This document shows, in pieces, positions 46,001-49,657 of a DNA stretch of 52,933 nt; the first letter of the stretch is position 1, and each line of letters begins with the position of its first letter. The translations under genes were made by a program, and so were the position numbers. Source of the DNA: a virus. The DNA lies in IMG/VR virus record IMGVR_UViG_3300012920_000054, positions 1 to 52,933 of that record; one strand, given 5' to 3'. The notes beneath the pieces were generated by a model. It was not told the DNA's origin, searched no databases, and saw only the letters and a list, made by a program, of their open reading frames with translations.

Positions 46001-46558
46001 CCACAAGACCACGCAGTTGATACACCAATTTATAGTGCAGAACAATCAGAACATTTCAACCACTTGAATCCTGCAAGTAATATATGGCTTGACACAGGTA
46101 CACGTTATGGTGCCCCTCAGCCATGGGACGCAGATGAATGGGATGAAATTGAAGCGGCAAATATTGCAACATCTGATGTTGGAGTAACAATAACAAATGT
46201 TACAACTACAACTGCAACACTTACATTGCAAGGTACAGGCACAGCCAATATTGCACTTAATGAGGGTGTAAGAGTGTTTGCAAATGCTAATGTGAGTAAC
46301 TTTGAAGTAGTAGAAGTTACTGCAAACAACAGCGGTGTGTACACTATTACAGCAAGTGATCAAGATACATTAGACACTACATTATTTGTAGAAAACGGAA
46401 CTGCAACATTAAGAAACTTTGTGTACGGTGCTCAAAGTTCAGATGATGACTATGACTCAGCAGAAGTTACAGGACAGTCAGCAATGAGTTTAGCAGACAG
46501 AGGAAATGCAGACTTGTCAAACGTAAACAGTATTATGAAGTTTTTACATAAACTTTAA
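25001..46558 (+). CDS. Giant virion structural protein (7185 aa)
   Basis: A single uninterrupted frame of 21.6 kb (about 780 kDa) follows gp6 and the 820-aa gene. Visible parts in order: N-terminal 'FYMPNG' domain (14-73); conserved TVRPNTHPWEMLGFTEKPLW near 585; YHYH-type domain (about 824-954) with ATHYTIN, GWAFDGLPIYGPYGY and PAFPYHVG; beta repeats near 980-1035, 1690-1765, 2394-2557, 4908-4977 and 6720-6775; PA14-like carbohydrate-binding domain (about 4131-4264) with GYFRAPYTGRYLVEGYCDDG; 11-glycine run (4318-4328); a region with KTSYLYIEKEEND and FSAKVREYKD near 6310-6365; and a C-terminal DERIQYGRRSGKV / SNIWLDTGTRYG end. Such ends occur in large marine T4-like baseplate/tail proteins. 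Likely a peripheral baseplate or fibre-like adhesin replacing T4 gp7/gp8/gp10 functions; the role is inferred. Confidence 0.8.
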   Translation: MATVNFVGATNTEGPFAINGFYPLYATEAKSNTHDGGNGTSHAHVFFGQTFYMPNGLKMGSTQFHGEYDGSLTAEYNQSATTNSASNIKGYYYYKLDKTVPEYHNAWKFIDEPSKQRIFTSYSLTQVDIDANVTDFFVGCYPDVDTTKVCGYDITVLINAIPVTTFTYGDRPAFIQFPDTQTFNVGDFIEISASAKEGLISSKGPSKYELPLSWGHNTTNQDILNVSAPEYIGQFKQHIEKQQGFSGESLGSNNYQDSSKVAGVENDIVQTNQDTMLGAFLVDDNPSNLVDALRFNANEYIKFKNRLRHEIEKYYNTNATTGLTNEYVLDQVLRNVTSFKIGNDVFNKTYILPFGDNYTKEDFTVTTDTVTYTLSSFADLDLIENSLLVYLNSKLLVVEKDYTITSFSPLTVKLLTSASGGDTLCTKLYNAERDSAQCPPTPSTMGIMPLYQPILETDTSFKTPITTLVGHDGSRQKAFGDFRDDILLEFETRIYNSAKAEFRTANSLPAYNSIDIRCGAFRDTGYTHGEFYDLIRHYFSSWTISENLDPIVNEFFDSQDEWSWNYSSTELPGHWRGWYEFYYDTVRPNTHPWEMLGFTEKPLWWDEEYYVYDVDDIDRLIPRVDYGSGNTKLWTDLEEGIIRQGPRQNLNNYKINNPYRRIGLGDLLPIDANAKLISPYRIKSTDTTTISTTWVASEGSADDQFAFRTNSFRKLDGINVTASDKLYVESNNLPTADKKTTEQVTSFVIPRRSQLNDASTWNNTPQVKAKAIGVLVNGDPLMSIDSGEYWDTDKTYETATWIYNKAQQKDITNPVITEQGVATHYTINPDVLGLTEWDTANASPVVGWAFDGLPIYGPYGYSDANDNTSSVVRIQSGWELDTRTRGTGNTGETTGPGGKPTGQFIKDFKISASAGSSGFTDSFNMRYAVTKDSATPIWHYVATVDANNKPAFPYHVGGGIVTTDRWAGKFRAETEATGTISSIDVIDAGGLYTSAPTITITGDGTGATASAVIVDKKISSITITAVGNGYTYATATVGNDGGGVRGKLRVNVLGEDNTTFQGTRNQADNPAIGSVKNVSRSTQLGTDGVWKLGDGAPIENAFKYSSTYPFAIAEALLLAKPGRFATIFSDPVALQRPTINNSQLLSKVTKKRWKFLDKADFKIHGDIDVATGKMITNIGYTQFINSWLKFQGLDTVLNFVNPLRTLNMKLAHRMSGFIDKDTLSARTDQYSNDGNATSLIIPQENITTTLHSSNYKSRNFYTGVIVEKTKTGYRVRGYDKNRGYFEVYNLLKTGNKVEVEVGGEPEAYSVWEPNVTYDTGNIVQYRNNFYQAPLRIASGSVFESKLWQKLAKLPQVDSAKAVHYIEKDISTKRVSYETEFKTVQEIFDLLIGLGLYQQELGFDFGEFNSSAGAVQDWAYSAKQFLFWTTGEWQVGNTIELSPLAGKVKYIAPRGFIAKINRSDREQFTILNQFGEGIDPTSCTIVREGEFIEVSPPDGEQIYSLMLYTKEVEHALVFDNTTNFSDVIFNETFNQRHKRIKLKGQRTKNWKGKFLSQGFIIDGDELLPNLDNLAESLGRYHEFGFIPVEKQVYEASRALFGYTERDYLTELDIQDDEQFDFYRGMIQGKGTSESLGRIARSSAVVSGNVNIFDEWALRVGDFGDTENDQSIELKLVKSDIKQDPQLITLDFPENVTNVVERIDIIDPKYAYDLAPTIEIAAPPVGGVQATAKVTLDSSTRKLQKITVTNQGSGYGAIPVAKVLASNVLISESNGTIPKVVATTSNYFDFTQTSASIKISDGLSSNAAITISVTNGGSAITTANVLAAVNNNTAINANVQLNLIASEVISGSSTVTKYTAQFIGKDFYLENGANFGHSAANIHYQPVQRYAVSSAMPGSTSQTTINDIEVLLNDTAIDSSLYTYDVGSVNTSTTTQSYPSINVSATRDEGNVYYPLQNSSFTVTLSTPIDVNNLEIGTDGDYKFVDLYIGNVLIRNSHNSISFGDHDNNSGTADQEYITSNGTMYTIAANGASITFPDVSRLPNSVKTAIKNPPLISDADGKQQRLEFVLDTGTEIKVIEHPTVQLSQNLTTDVPGTKLNIRVTAPDGIAVRMGAKRNYLITEDDKTDNTIVIDIDDASRFIKKPTGVKDNNLWPTTSSVNAFGLLDNSYPTIRNAGYVNSSNVTFQAFDVASIPELYKDDILIKPTTNDLIHIAKSENKDWNVYKLEKTAATVHYVERNNDGSVQLITDDSLFQYLDTNEIGQPNTGKYLDYVLSLDNSNLSSPVVVWNQEDIVRRTQSQISDFEAPQMVQARIKSIGPRKTKTITAVSPHFGKQINDIALTPQADSTTVVATGNVQDIEAFDAFELVDNAAIIDQHQATVSLANTDELTFDPIRVESITVSSAGSGYTVPPTVSIANGSGGAGGDTASAVARISGPVSAITVVDGGVGYVSGAVTVAISPPENVVPTTGVADIATATATVDAEGTITGFTITNGGSGYTSNPTVTIIGDNTEMAVATATINGSVDEIIMVNRGSGYSGGTPAVTVSGNATATAVRTVPAQTQLAKMVTGAGGTATKVSIKFLGQISDSLEFKLEPPRTATEQATLDALQRRINYPITLKSYNTSTGTFAIKHSDFAVTDFLTNLESPGFQTRVLTSFTPSSANFFTVASVGFRRFEFEDITSGASIGYSTNVTIRHLNKSKITSPNHSVRVGDTVRLFTNTFSGAYKVENVIDHDNFVIKAPYIPGFTSGTIYGEGIEIKTVGPHGISPVYAQSNKGIAVHFADPKIYNQKYVIDSITPDSILISGRWAPRTGTAIYYEHKVGMVTGQTPYNGSNSPTATNIITVTDDVKLNEYLVTYSANSQIVPSQFVTIDGDKLWVAPEGLPSVTPSATYPAVELTVARQRGRGLNRYPLVTTLDHDVVNINGSEFKIDNTNSAKAVESSINRAIRLRREFVKSDPAEGGTEIGFVMMNDPNTPVYEDLPSRMISNYGPYLRDANKIAELSGGALDGSRQMVYATADEKIIDREFNKGTDNRGPVYGLTYTDEATNIYYVWDAMRSKYMAYDKLYGGLTPERNSDSKPLPQNHVKKALPPFALWKASEGYTVSANPLDNRAYVAGDIVRYNGKVYKATADINMADNEVFEVARWTEVVGNPASGDIESLFGTENEQFTDNLIPKTIPGNGQITTYRPGNSQSSYDMEATKTFTLFDSSTITIPTFRLKSSEENIFEIFQAVQNDGSGGVNGQVYYILLDLVNPERCGAEIDFNETVNAYNSFGNYKKTGYYYVNQITPTIDGSNRITDAKDPIRIEATVGVITVPPVEPAVSLGLQYIEEPYAVSGGNNTDAVANLQSLPLVTVEGNRVKLDVAGMDEYYIWTPGLTPNEWNPTADGPGYLPGVNGNDTNFGYGRGYYAENDNHLPDDYPDIASFYTDGKTGYNSVMPRFMYNKKFTVDPPAVNMARIRYYDADGNEISESEANILGVDGVTTQPTYADPTNEDTGVTLLRPEEVFVACFWTEAFTYRNQLVGLDYSTLNGAGQPTPILDDYEGTVVRVKYIRLTELPSNAFTQRIIPDTGWAGRGWRNRLSDSLPELPNEDNIFDLFNPVATVGGGTDSETDTDVILSIGTDQDADGVVGVTTEGQLAPGLSNDETIPVTEKGPILGGDFLNNLPGPCATLPQLTPPDEDSRACDSVDNQEEFLYIDNKSAQMRGEDIVIDQDTADANGINPGTYKDDFPFDHSRGDTAAGVGNYADTYDKSNWSFVNLKIAGSSPLRVFFDFLEHENQSTSSMNYGSVVIVQNEEPYFSELEGDVGLIGTWVKNGVNPFSVGEIGPRKEREWWSKATIVDSTIVSGSVTGTKGDQVARYGEAVIGNTNLTRDTIVDDQMISRADNEKLASSDTTWIASQNIPSSVDNQRVSGSHIHATTGPFSNIADENPSIKSDAGANADRWLVNDIGVSGIGFIASTVNCTRGEYITVFFRPSKEVSRQTVKDDVLWQSVIQFRGAVVDPGLLGTPEEECLEGHSTPYASGGVKRQWQGRNSWGYFGQHRSSRERFTPGQTSQRKTHLDNIYFPYQLLPNPYNSNDYDNMPDATWGSWAHCHNDHKYAGWRENVELAKRTISSISRTTIPKYNTIEIKGYFRAPYTGRYLVEGYCDDGIWVWISSEATQTTGRGGRPVRRGIDDLAGFDGDTRHEYFKDDGFQKSNIYNYHRDNHLLRIGWLTTDDNIKHNKPGERYVDLEGGKYYFIRTICGNNKGPGYFDLSWVCTPANSLTNFTLTSDPDDTYASGTIKRGKFTLSGRDCSVELPNDSSDSSGNGNDGGGGGGGGGGGNNGNPGAARKREGNSEGSYEQASHNGTAHNGYGKGWYNRYAKFASDAQARAYEVRATNAGVYDGRSSNFSGVQIAIWNEVGIACPPGSPANCSTSVVSQDTPMVKPGFASHGDADHTKLQRVVLPSGEVIYVPNVDIYEGITVHGIGNSTTPGQRHLSGYNFMPHSMKLPKKKPLVDVNDYSFVEGTLDEGTAVSGQAQRISGGLLLPFAKKLKTVSKTPYILKSEEVNEEPWAKNLENGGDINKTTKYVQYNPKKIGSTATIGGKTIKNISNSSVGNQWQNSNNGETTTYTGPAYEEPGVNTSTDSGEEVQTVMSNTADNTLVPEYYDVAEADFNNIIYNQMPVIQITPRAIDNNGNFYNAGPTAATYIRKPTPEVDIDLTDLIGIDEGTELLINGRRIVKRGNSGTDIKTQINCANMGVSAEIDEETNTLSIISCNNLPFKIGDGCGGGTFKQVGDFHINRGFDQGITTSETFVAPFIAPVGKTTKTGSGNATVAIGGGGGGMIPGSEVINDYRRLPDGNTEKFFYRPDGEPDIYDTPARIPLVTSNKSTGGSGYRVGDRLRLIGGTPETNTLGPLNANVCIEFAGAGYTNPANLSIVFNETVSTPGVGGAATVTELDENGGIAKVVMVNQGAAYDPENPPTLTVRDSSPTPTIIQVDASWTSNVTLQAGQIAQINKRVNISGLDDQNSGIETVIEPRFVRAVGTYAMGAKEEYTVGSSDVSINTSFPNTVRIAFVRGGEAIRPESYVKIKHFPGTSLNDYYITVNGATSVSSTLVVDSVNDVNGQQYIKPGMVMSKMVSSTLTVIGNVTNVDVNTKTITLDVLTSVADGETVYFVAPQEKMFWIPKNLDEHTPSVTETSFHIQDPAFKTNAVVTNMFGAGADISITGRKPWYDDYTSGNLVDTIDPRTPKQQAKLSVTVGDPKERMNGGALRVAKFIVTDVDDRGAITGIKIIDRGLYKEFPTDLTMGIPLEYDYALEGAVRINTSLTPDEQQVQVEEDMKRTLGYGDPVDKNNSMYGGNHPEYQYTPFRGADELLLRNRGNLSEEDGDKLDALLSKVNAGNQLNATEQDEYDVLLNKLIRMQGYEAPNKHPDFEDYPEFFWDGTSFQQYFGTPGAYDPTTFIVVDLRSASLEEYNANPSEWARKQFNLGNLIRKTKVIETNPQKYNFGRYNPQEVAGGTGARVFLTAQEIPNCSEKGTAKSQLGLPDEVSNVNAPKSIARQLNNALRGAGYQPDEAYAEFTPIGEVGEVRIVTPGYDGLKIDSPNPGTLEPLGLPIGDYNNGMLCITAILEKQDGTQYTDEEALADIQALYDTNDELGLLTGDELKERYGTDQTRTEVEYDGIDSIMTLICAEVIQPSPRSAYDDYGSGKINPYDVLSPIGPGAYGLNDNNSIFGDGRQLLTRELFSYDVTDLFGANVKLTGSGKQNSPVNYFASKRFNDQNVIDPLETIVTNTSAVNELALESNAWIDSYSNTNQTIIDNAAGVSDNTNTVYTMDNFVEGGWAYLENGVPKRWQTPLVDVNFITNAIVYDPETGNKVNNLDFWDPFKGILPGFIQNEISFISEEDPVSYNNARTNFGKNNVGKVWWDTSTIAYNWYEQGPDAERNSKWGSAFPGSQVTICEWVESKSKPQNWAGNGTPRWSDRFVTERRPDPKTGDYVMFYYYWVMNRTVLDNKVKRSQGRKLDTRTIARYVADPVGYGINMISFASEKSILVHNISDIREEESHLQINLSRNLNPEGISHTAWKLMREGDSNSTVPDHLSDKLIDSLCGENAEASPVPDPKLSEVEKYGISFRPRQTMFKDIKSARRVMVSVLNRILENTRVNSEYAGWDNSLPTARAYLDTVNWYAVDRTDPVTNESIRYNDSLKPIFNVTSVSELNGLSNVSDGTIVQVKSNQNDTEQLWRYNAPSRSFVLVSVLNDTVKLPNTIYTDTTNPTLSSELRLILVALRDNVFANTSHWNELFFEMMKHAYMEQKQLSWAFKTSYLYIEKEENDLTTINGFKADNFQRVLDYMNEVKPFSAKVREYKDGKKAPNDLIGQNNISDYDKPPYVDLVTGTVRVLDENLVQDTDIMANSKTYVDYWTAWRDGLQPTDPIRRANTTITFDRTNYILTESNWDVANVSLETSIGYNIANLVVQTKEEVSANASVRAADKLFKFDEAVQAQFIAEVNTYYNDVTAARNNDIVGNGTVMAGLVASGQLKNTLALIKDKVGGNFRGETLDASKFSSIIDQADYMSAIQTDFGFDSDLFDENTDHDDTVFTDNRDLTNYGPVTTYGIGDTKWDNSKQIVSYEGVFDAIANPVTLRRSGDSYDGFDGVTFQRVAYGEERPEELALLDPLESVIFTVTTSDFSRGAAGNVSVYDDLDTANATLFHPTTSLREDSSNVVVTNGGIGYVNPTVTITDAYGNNPTTTAVATATVNAAGTVQSITVSNGGAGYTEINLALTETLTEVTSAGAFVNQNVLPLVGTSNVKVGQIVTVNSVDIGEVASINGNNVQLNAVLNGDVSSGQTVHFRGQNFSYSLSNLVITASAGVDPDDADNFFAVDSVDGWDSATSLGAAGSYDTALTVVQERVTTKVAPNAKEVTYRMHHSLFGDVDYLRISSAATTKLAKKMTLSSTTITVDDASFLPNPTSIVPGSIWVGDERIQYGRRSGKVLSALTRGAFGTTPQDHAVDTPIYSAEQSEHFNHLNPASNIWLDTGTRYGAPQPWDADEWDEIEAANIATSDVGVTITNVTTTTATLTLQGTGTANIALNEGVRVFANANVSNFEVVEVTANNSGVYTITASDQDTLDTTLFVENGTATLRNFVYGAQSSDDDYDSAEVTGQSAMSLADRGNADLSNVNSIMKFLHKL
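25040..25219 (+). repeat. Duplicated 'FYMPNG' domain, copy 2
   Basis: Sixty codons at the start of the giant protein, GPFAINGFYPLYA to YDGSLT, matching copy 1 at 24678-24851. A more distant third version (GKDFYLENGANFG) is at about 30583-30630. Confidence 0.85.
32180..32670 (+). repeat. Cluster of glycine/valine-rich beta repeats
   Basis: At least three tandem degenerate units of the form 'I-T-V-x-x-G-G-x-G-Y-x-x-x-P-x-V-T-I' followed by an Ala/Thr-rich strand (for example ITVSSAGSGYTVPPTVSIAN and FTITNGGSGYTSNPTVTIIG). Related units occur at 23989-24165, 27930-28100, 30070-30290, 39720-39930 and 45140-45320. They probably form stacked beta structures acting as spacers. Confidence 0.8.
37952..37984 (+). 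repeat. GGN microsatellite encoding 11 glycines
   Basis: Eleven consecutive glycine codons (mostly GGC) form a G+C-rich island in AT-rich DNA, just after the PA14-like domain of the giant protein. It is flanked by Asn/Gly linkers and reads as a hinge between domains. Confidence 0.9.
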
Positions 46559-46582
46559 AATTAAAAGGTGCTTTAATAAAGT

Positions 46583-46590
46583 GATAAATA
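46583..46590 (+). promoter_or_regulatory. Late promoter (GATAAATA) for the 223-aa structural gene
   Basis: GTGATAAATAAAGGT lies between the giant gene and the next ATG (46596), with 5 nt between octamer and ATG, the same geometry as at gp25. Confidence 0.7.
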
Positions 46591-46595
46591 AAGGT

Positions 46596-47267
46596 ATGAG
46601 CAAGGATAATTTAAAAGAAACAGAAAAAAAGCCAGAAACTACAAAGCCTGATGATAATATGGGCCTCAATGTTAGCGGACATATTTTAATACGCGACAAA
46701 GACACTGGTCAAGAATTAGTAAACAAAAGAAATGCTATCCATTATGGTAACATGGCTTATATTGTTGCTCAAGCATTAACAAATCAAGATGACGCATTTA
46801 TACACTACATGGCGTTTGGTAATGGTGCAACTAGTGTTGACACAGCCGGTAAAGTAGTTTATAAAACTCCAAGAGTCACAGAAGGATATGAATCAGGTGC
46901 AAACTTATACAGCAGAACATTTGCTAAACCAGTAAGCACAGATGCAGAAAATCCAGCAAGTCAACGTGCAGGAAATAAAATTGAAGTTATTTCTGGAGTA
47001 AGTTATACAGATTTAAAAATTACATGTACATTAGGATATAGCGAACCAAGTGATGCAGATGCTTTCGATAGTAGTGTTACTAACGAAGGTAATTATGTTT
47101 TTGACGAACTAGCATTATTTTCTAAACCAACAGCAGACAGTTATGATGGATGGGCAAATGGTATTGATTCTAGCACAATGCTTACACACGTTATATTCCA
47201 CCCAGTACAAAAAAGTAAGAACAGGGTTATAGAAGTTATCTATACAATTAGAATACAATTAAGTTAA
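46596..47267 (+). CDS. Conserved virion structural protein (223 aa)
   Basis: I prefer ATG 46596 (MSKDNLKETEKKPETTKPDD) to the GTG at 46581, because the late octamer lies between the two and an AAGG precedes the ATG. After a charged N-terminal linker (about 1-30), the compact beta-rich domain starts GLNVSGHILIRDKDTGQELV and NKRNAIHYGNMAYIVAQALT, with HYMAFGNGATSVD. This pattern (a short 'vSGHi-I-D--TGe-fv-k-NAIHYeN' start) is one I associate with a structural protein common in marine T4-like phages; its precise position in the virion is unknown. The fibre gene follows after 11 nt, so the two are probably cotranscribed. Confidence 0.65.
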   Translation: MSKDNLKETEKKPETTKPDDNMGLNVSGHILIRDKDTGQELVNKRNAIHYGNMAYIVAQALTNQDDAFIHYMAFGNGATSVDTAGKVVYKTPRVTEGYESGANLYSRTFAKPVSTDAENPASQRAGNKIEVISGVSYTDLKITCTLGYSEPSDADAFDSSVTNEGNYVFDELALFSKPTADSYDGWANGIDSSTMLTHVIFHPVQKSKNRVIEVIYTIRIQLS

Positions 47268-47278
47268 TAGGATAAACT

Positions 47279-49657
47279 GTGCCATATATTATAGACAACA
47301 GAGCAGGACAAAGTATCATCATTCCAGATGGTGGACTCAACCAAGATTTTTCCATTGACTTAGTAGGTAGAAATTATGCAAACTACGGTGAGCCTATTGC
47401 TACTGCATTTGTAGATCTATTAGATAATTTTGCAAACAGTACTGCACCAACAAAGCAAACAAACGGACAACTTTGGTATGATGCAGGTAAGAAAGTATTA
47501 AGAGTCTATGATAGTATAGGAGGACAATGGATACCTCTAACACCATTAATAAGCTCATCAGGTGTACCTAGCGGAGAGAACGCAACAAGTACATCATATT
47601 ACGATCAAACAAATTCAAAGTTCTATGTCAATGATGGAACAGGATACAAAGTTGTAGGACTTGCTGGAGAAACTAACACAGGTTTCTCAGGTGAGACAGC
47701 AGTTTCCTCTCCATCAAGATATGGTACAAGACTTAGAAATATATTCTTAGAAGATTCCTCTTCAGTGCCTAGAGCAGTAACGGCAATAGTTTTAACAAAC
47801 AGTTCAGGTGCATCTCCTACATTTACAAATGAAGAAAAAATTGTTGCTATATTCAGCGGACATGCAGACTTCACAATAGGAAATTTAACAAGTGCAACAG
47901 AAGGTGAATCAGCAAACTACTATAGTCAACTCACAGAAGCAGGTGGTATAGGAACTACAATTAGAACAGGTATCAATCTCAGAGACGATAATACTTCACT
48001 GATAGACAAATCCAAAAGATCATTTAGAAGTGATGCCGCATACAGTATTAATGTTGGCAGTTACGGATCTGATGGAGCAAACATTTCTGGTAGTGCTATT
48101 TTTCATTCAGGCGGTGATTCAGTACCAGCAACCACAGATACACATGACCTAGGTTCAAGTACAAATGTGTTTGCAGAAGGATATATTAAAAATTTAACAA
48201 TAGGTAATGGTACTACAGGTAGTATATTATCTACAGCAGGAACTACAGCAATTGGTAGTTCAGTAACACCATTTGACAATGCTTACATCAGTAGTTTAAG
48301 CATGTCAGGCCCAATAACATTCTCATCAAGTTCTAACTTGGGTAGCAGTACTGCTAGAGCAGGCACAGGTTTCTTCTCAGGAGTAAACACATCTGCACTA
48401 ACAATAGGCACACAAGTTTTTCCAACTGGTGACGGCACAAGTGGACAACAAATATTCACTGATGGCGCAGGTGGCTTGTTTTGGAGAGACCCTGTCAGTT
48501 CCATTACAAATATTTTTGCAAGAGGTGGTACAGTAAGTTCTAATACATCGTCAACAGTAAATGGAGTGAGCGAAACAACATTTATTATTGATATAGGTGC
48601 AGGACAAGGTATCACAGTACTTGACGATGAGATCCGAGTAAGTTTATCATCATTTGATACAGATAATTTAAATGAAGGATCTGTAAATCAATACTATACA
48701 GATGCTAGAGTCAGGAATGCAATTAGTCTAATAGACGGCGGCGGTGATGGCTCAATGACTTACAACAACAGTACAGGTGTATTAACCTACATAGGACCTA
48801 CCCCTACAGAAGTAAGAGCAAATTTCAGTGAAGGCAACGGTATTAGAATTAATGCTGGTGGTGAAATTAGAGTCCATGAGGCAGAAATAGATCACGATGT
48901 ATTGAAAAATTTTGTTATAACTGAGCATATTGATCACGACAACTTACATGTTATAGCAGGTGATGGTTTAACTGGTGGTGGTGAAATAACTGCAAATGTT
49001 ACACTCAATGTAGCAGGTGGTTATGGTATTACAGCAAATGCAAACGACATTGAATTAGCAAATTCAGATGTAAGAGGATTATTTACTGCAGGAGATGGTA
49101 TCTCAATTAACTCATCAGGAGTAATTACTAACACAGGTGTTTTAACAAATCCTAGTACGGCAGACTTTGTAACAAAATCAGACACACAAACAATTGGCGG
49201 AGCAAAAACATTTACCGCGGCAATAGTGTCCGACGGTGGTATTAGCATGGGGGCCTCAGATATAAGTTATACTGGAGAATTAATATTTTCAAAGACTGAT
49301 GGATCAACAGGTACAGTTACTTTTGGAAGTGGCGGCAGTATAAATGCAGACGGTGATATCACAGCATTCTCAGACAAAAGATTAAAAGAAGATATAAGCC
49401 CAATAGAAAATGCACTAGAAAAAGTAAGTGGACTTAATGGTTACACATATAAAAAGATCGGCCAAGAGAAACGTCTAACAGGTTTGATTGCACAAGAGTT
49501 ACAAGAAGTGCTACCAGAAGCAGTTCATGAAAATGAAGATGGCATGCTAAGTGTTGCATACGGCAATGTAGTTGGCTTACTTGTTGAAGCAATCAAAGAA
49601 TTGCAGGCGGAGGTGGCTGAGCTGAAGCAGGAGTCATCATCCAGTGGCAATATCTAG
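47279..49657 (+). CDS. Tail fibre/spike protein with S74 intramolecular chaperone
   Basis: GTG start at 47279 with AGGA 6 nt upstream; 792 aa. The N-terminus (SIDLVGRNYANYGEPIATAF and a GQLWYDAGKK end, about 25-75) is the virion-attachment type seen in marine T4-like fibres and recurs in the gene at 52703. A long beta-rich Ser/Gly/Thr shaft follows. The last 95 residues form a peptidase-S74-type intramolecular chaperone: AFSDKRLKEDISPIENALEK, LTGLIAQELQEVLPEAV, LSVAYGNVVGLLVEAIKELQ. Ser698 and Lys703 fit the Ser/Lys dyad that self-cleaves the chaperone after trimer folding. It probably makes a trimeric receptor-binding fibre. The next gene's GTG start overlaps its end by 14 nt. Confidence 0.88.
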   Translation: MPYIIDNRAGQSIIIPDGGLNQDFSIDLVGRNYANYGEPIATAFVDLLDNFANSTAPTKQTNGQLWYDAGKKVLRVYDSIGGQWIPLTPLISSSGVPSGENATSTSYYDQTNSKFYVNDGTGYKVVGLAGETNTGFSGETAVSSPSRYGTRLRNIFLEDSSSVPRAVTAIVLTNSSGASPTFTNEEKIVAIFSGHADFTIGNLTSATEGESANYYSQLTEAGGIGTTIRTGINLRDDNTSLIDKSKRSFRSDAAYSINVGSYGSDGANISGSAIFHSGGDSVPATTDTHDLGSSTNVFAEGYIKNLTIGNGTTGSILSTAGTTAIGSSVTPFDNAYISSLSMSGPITFSSSSNLGSSTARAGTGFFSGVNTSALTIGTQVFPTGDGTSGQQIFTDGAGGLFWRDPVSSITNIFARGGTVSSNTSSTVNGVSETTFIIDIGAGQGITVLDDEIRVSLSSFDTDNLNEGSVNQYYTDARVRNAISLIDGGGDGSMTYNNSTGVLTYIGPTPTEVRANFSEGNGIRINAGGEIRVHEAEIDHDVLKNFVITEHIDHDNLHVIAGDGLTGGGEITANVTLNVAGGYGITANANDIELANSDVRGLFTAGDGISINSSGVITNTGVLTNPSTADFVTKSDTQTIGGAKTFTAAIVSDGGISMGASDISYTGELIFSKTDGSTGTVTFGSGGSINADGDITAFSDKRLKEDISPIENALEKVSGLNGYTYKKIGQEKRLTGLIAQELQEVLPEAVHENEDGMLSVAYGNVVGLLVEAIKELQAEVAELKQESSSSGNI

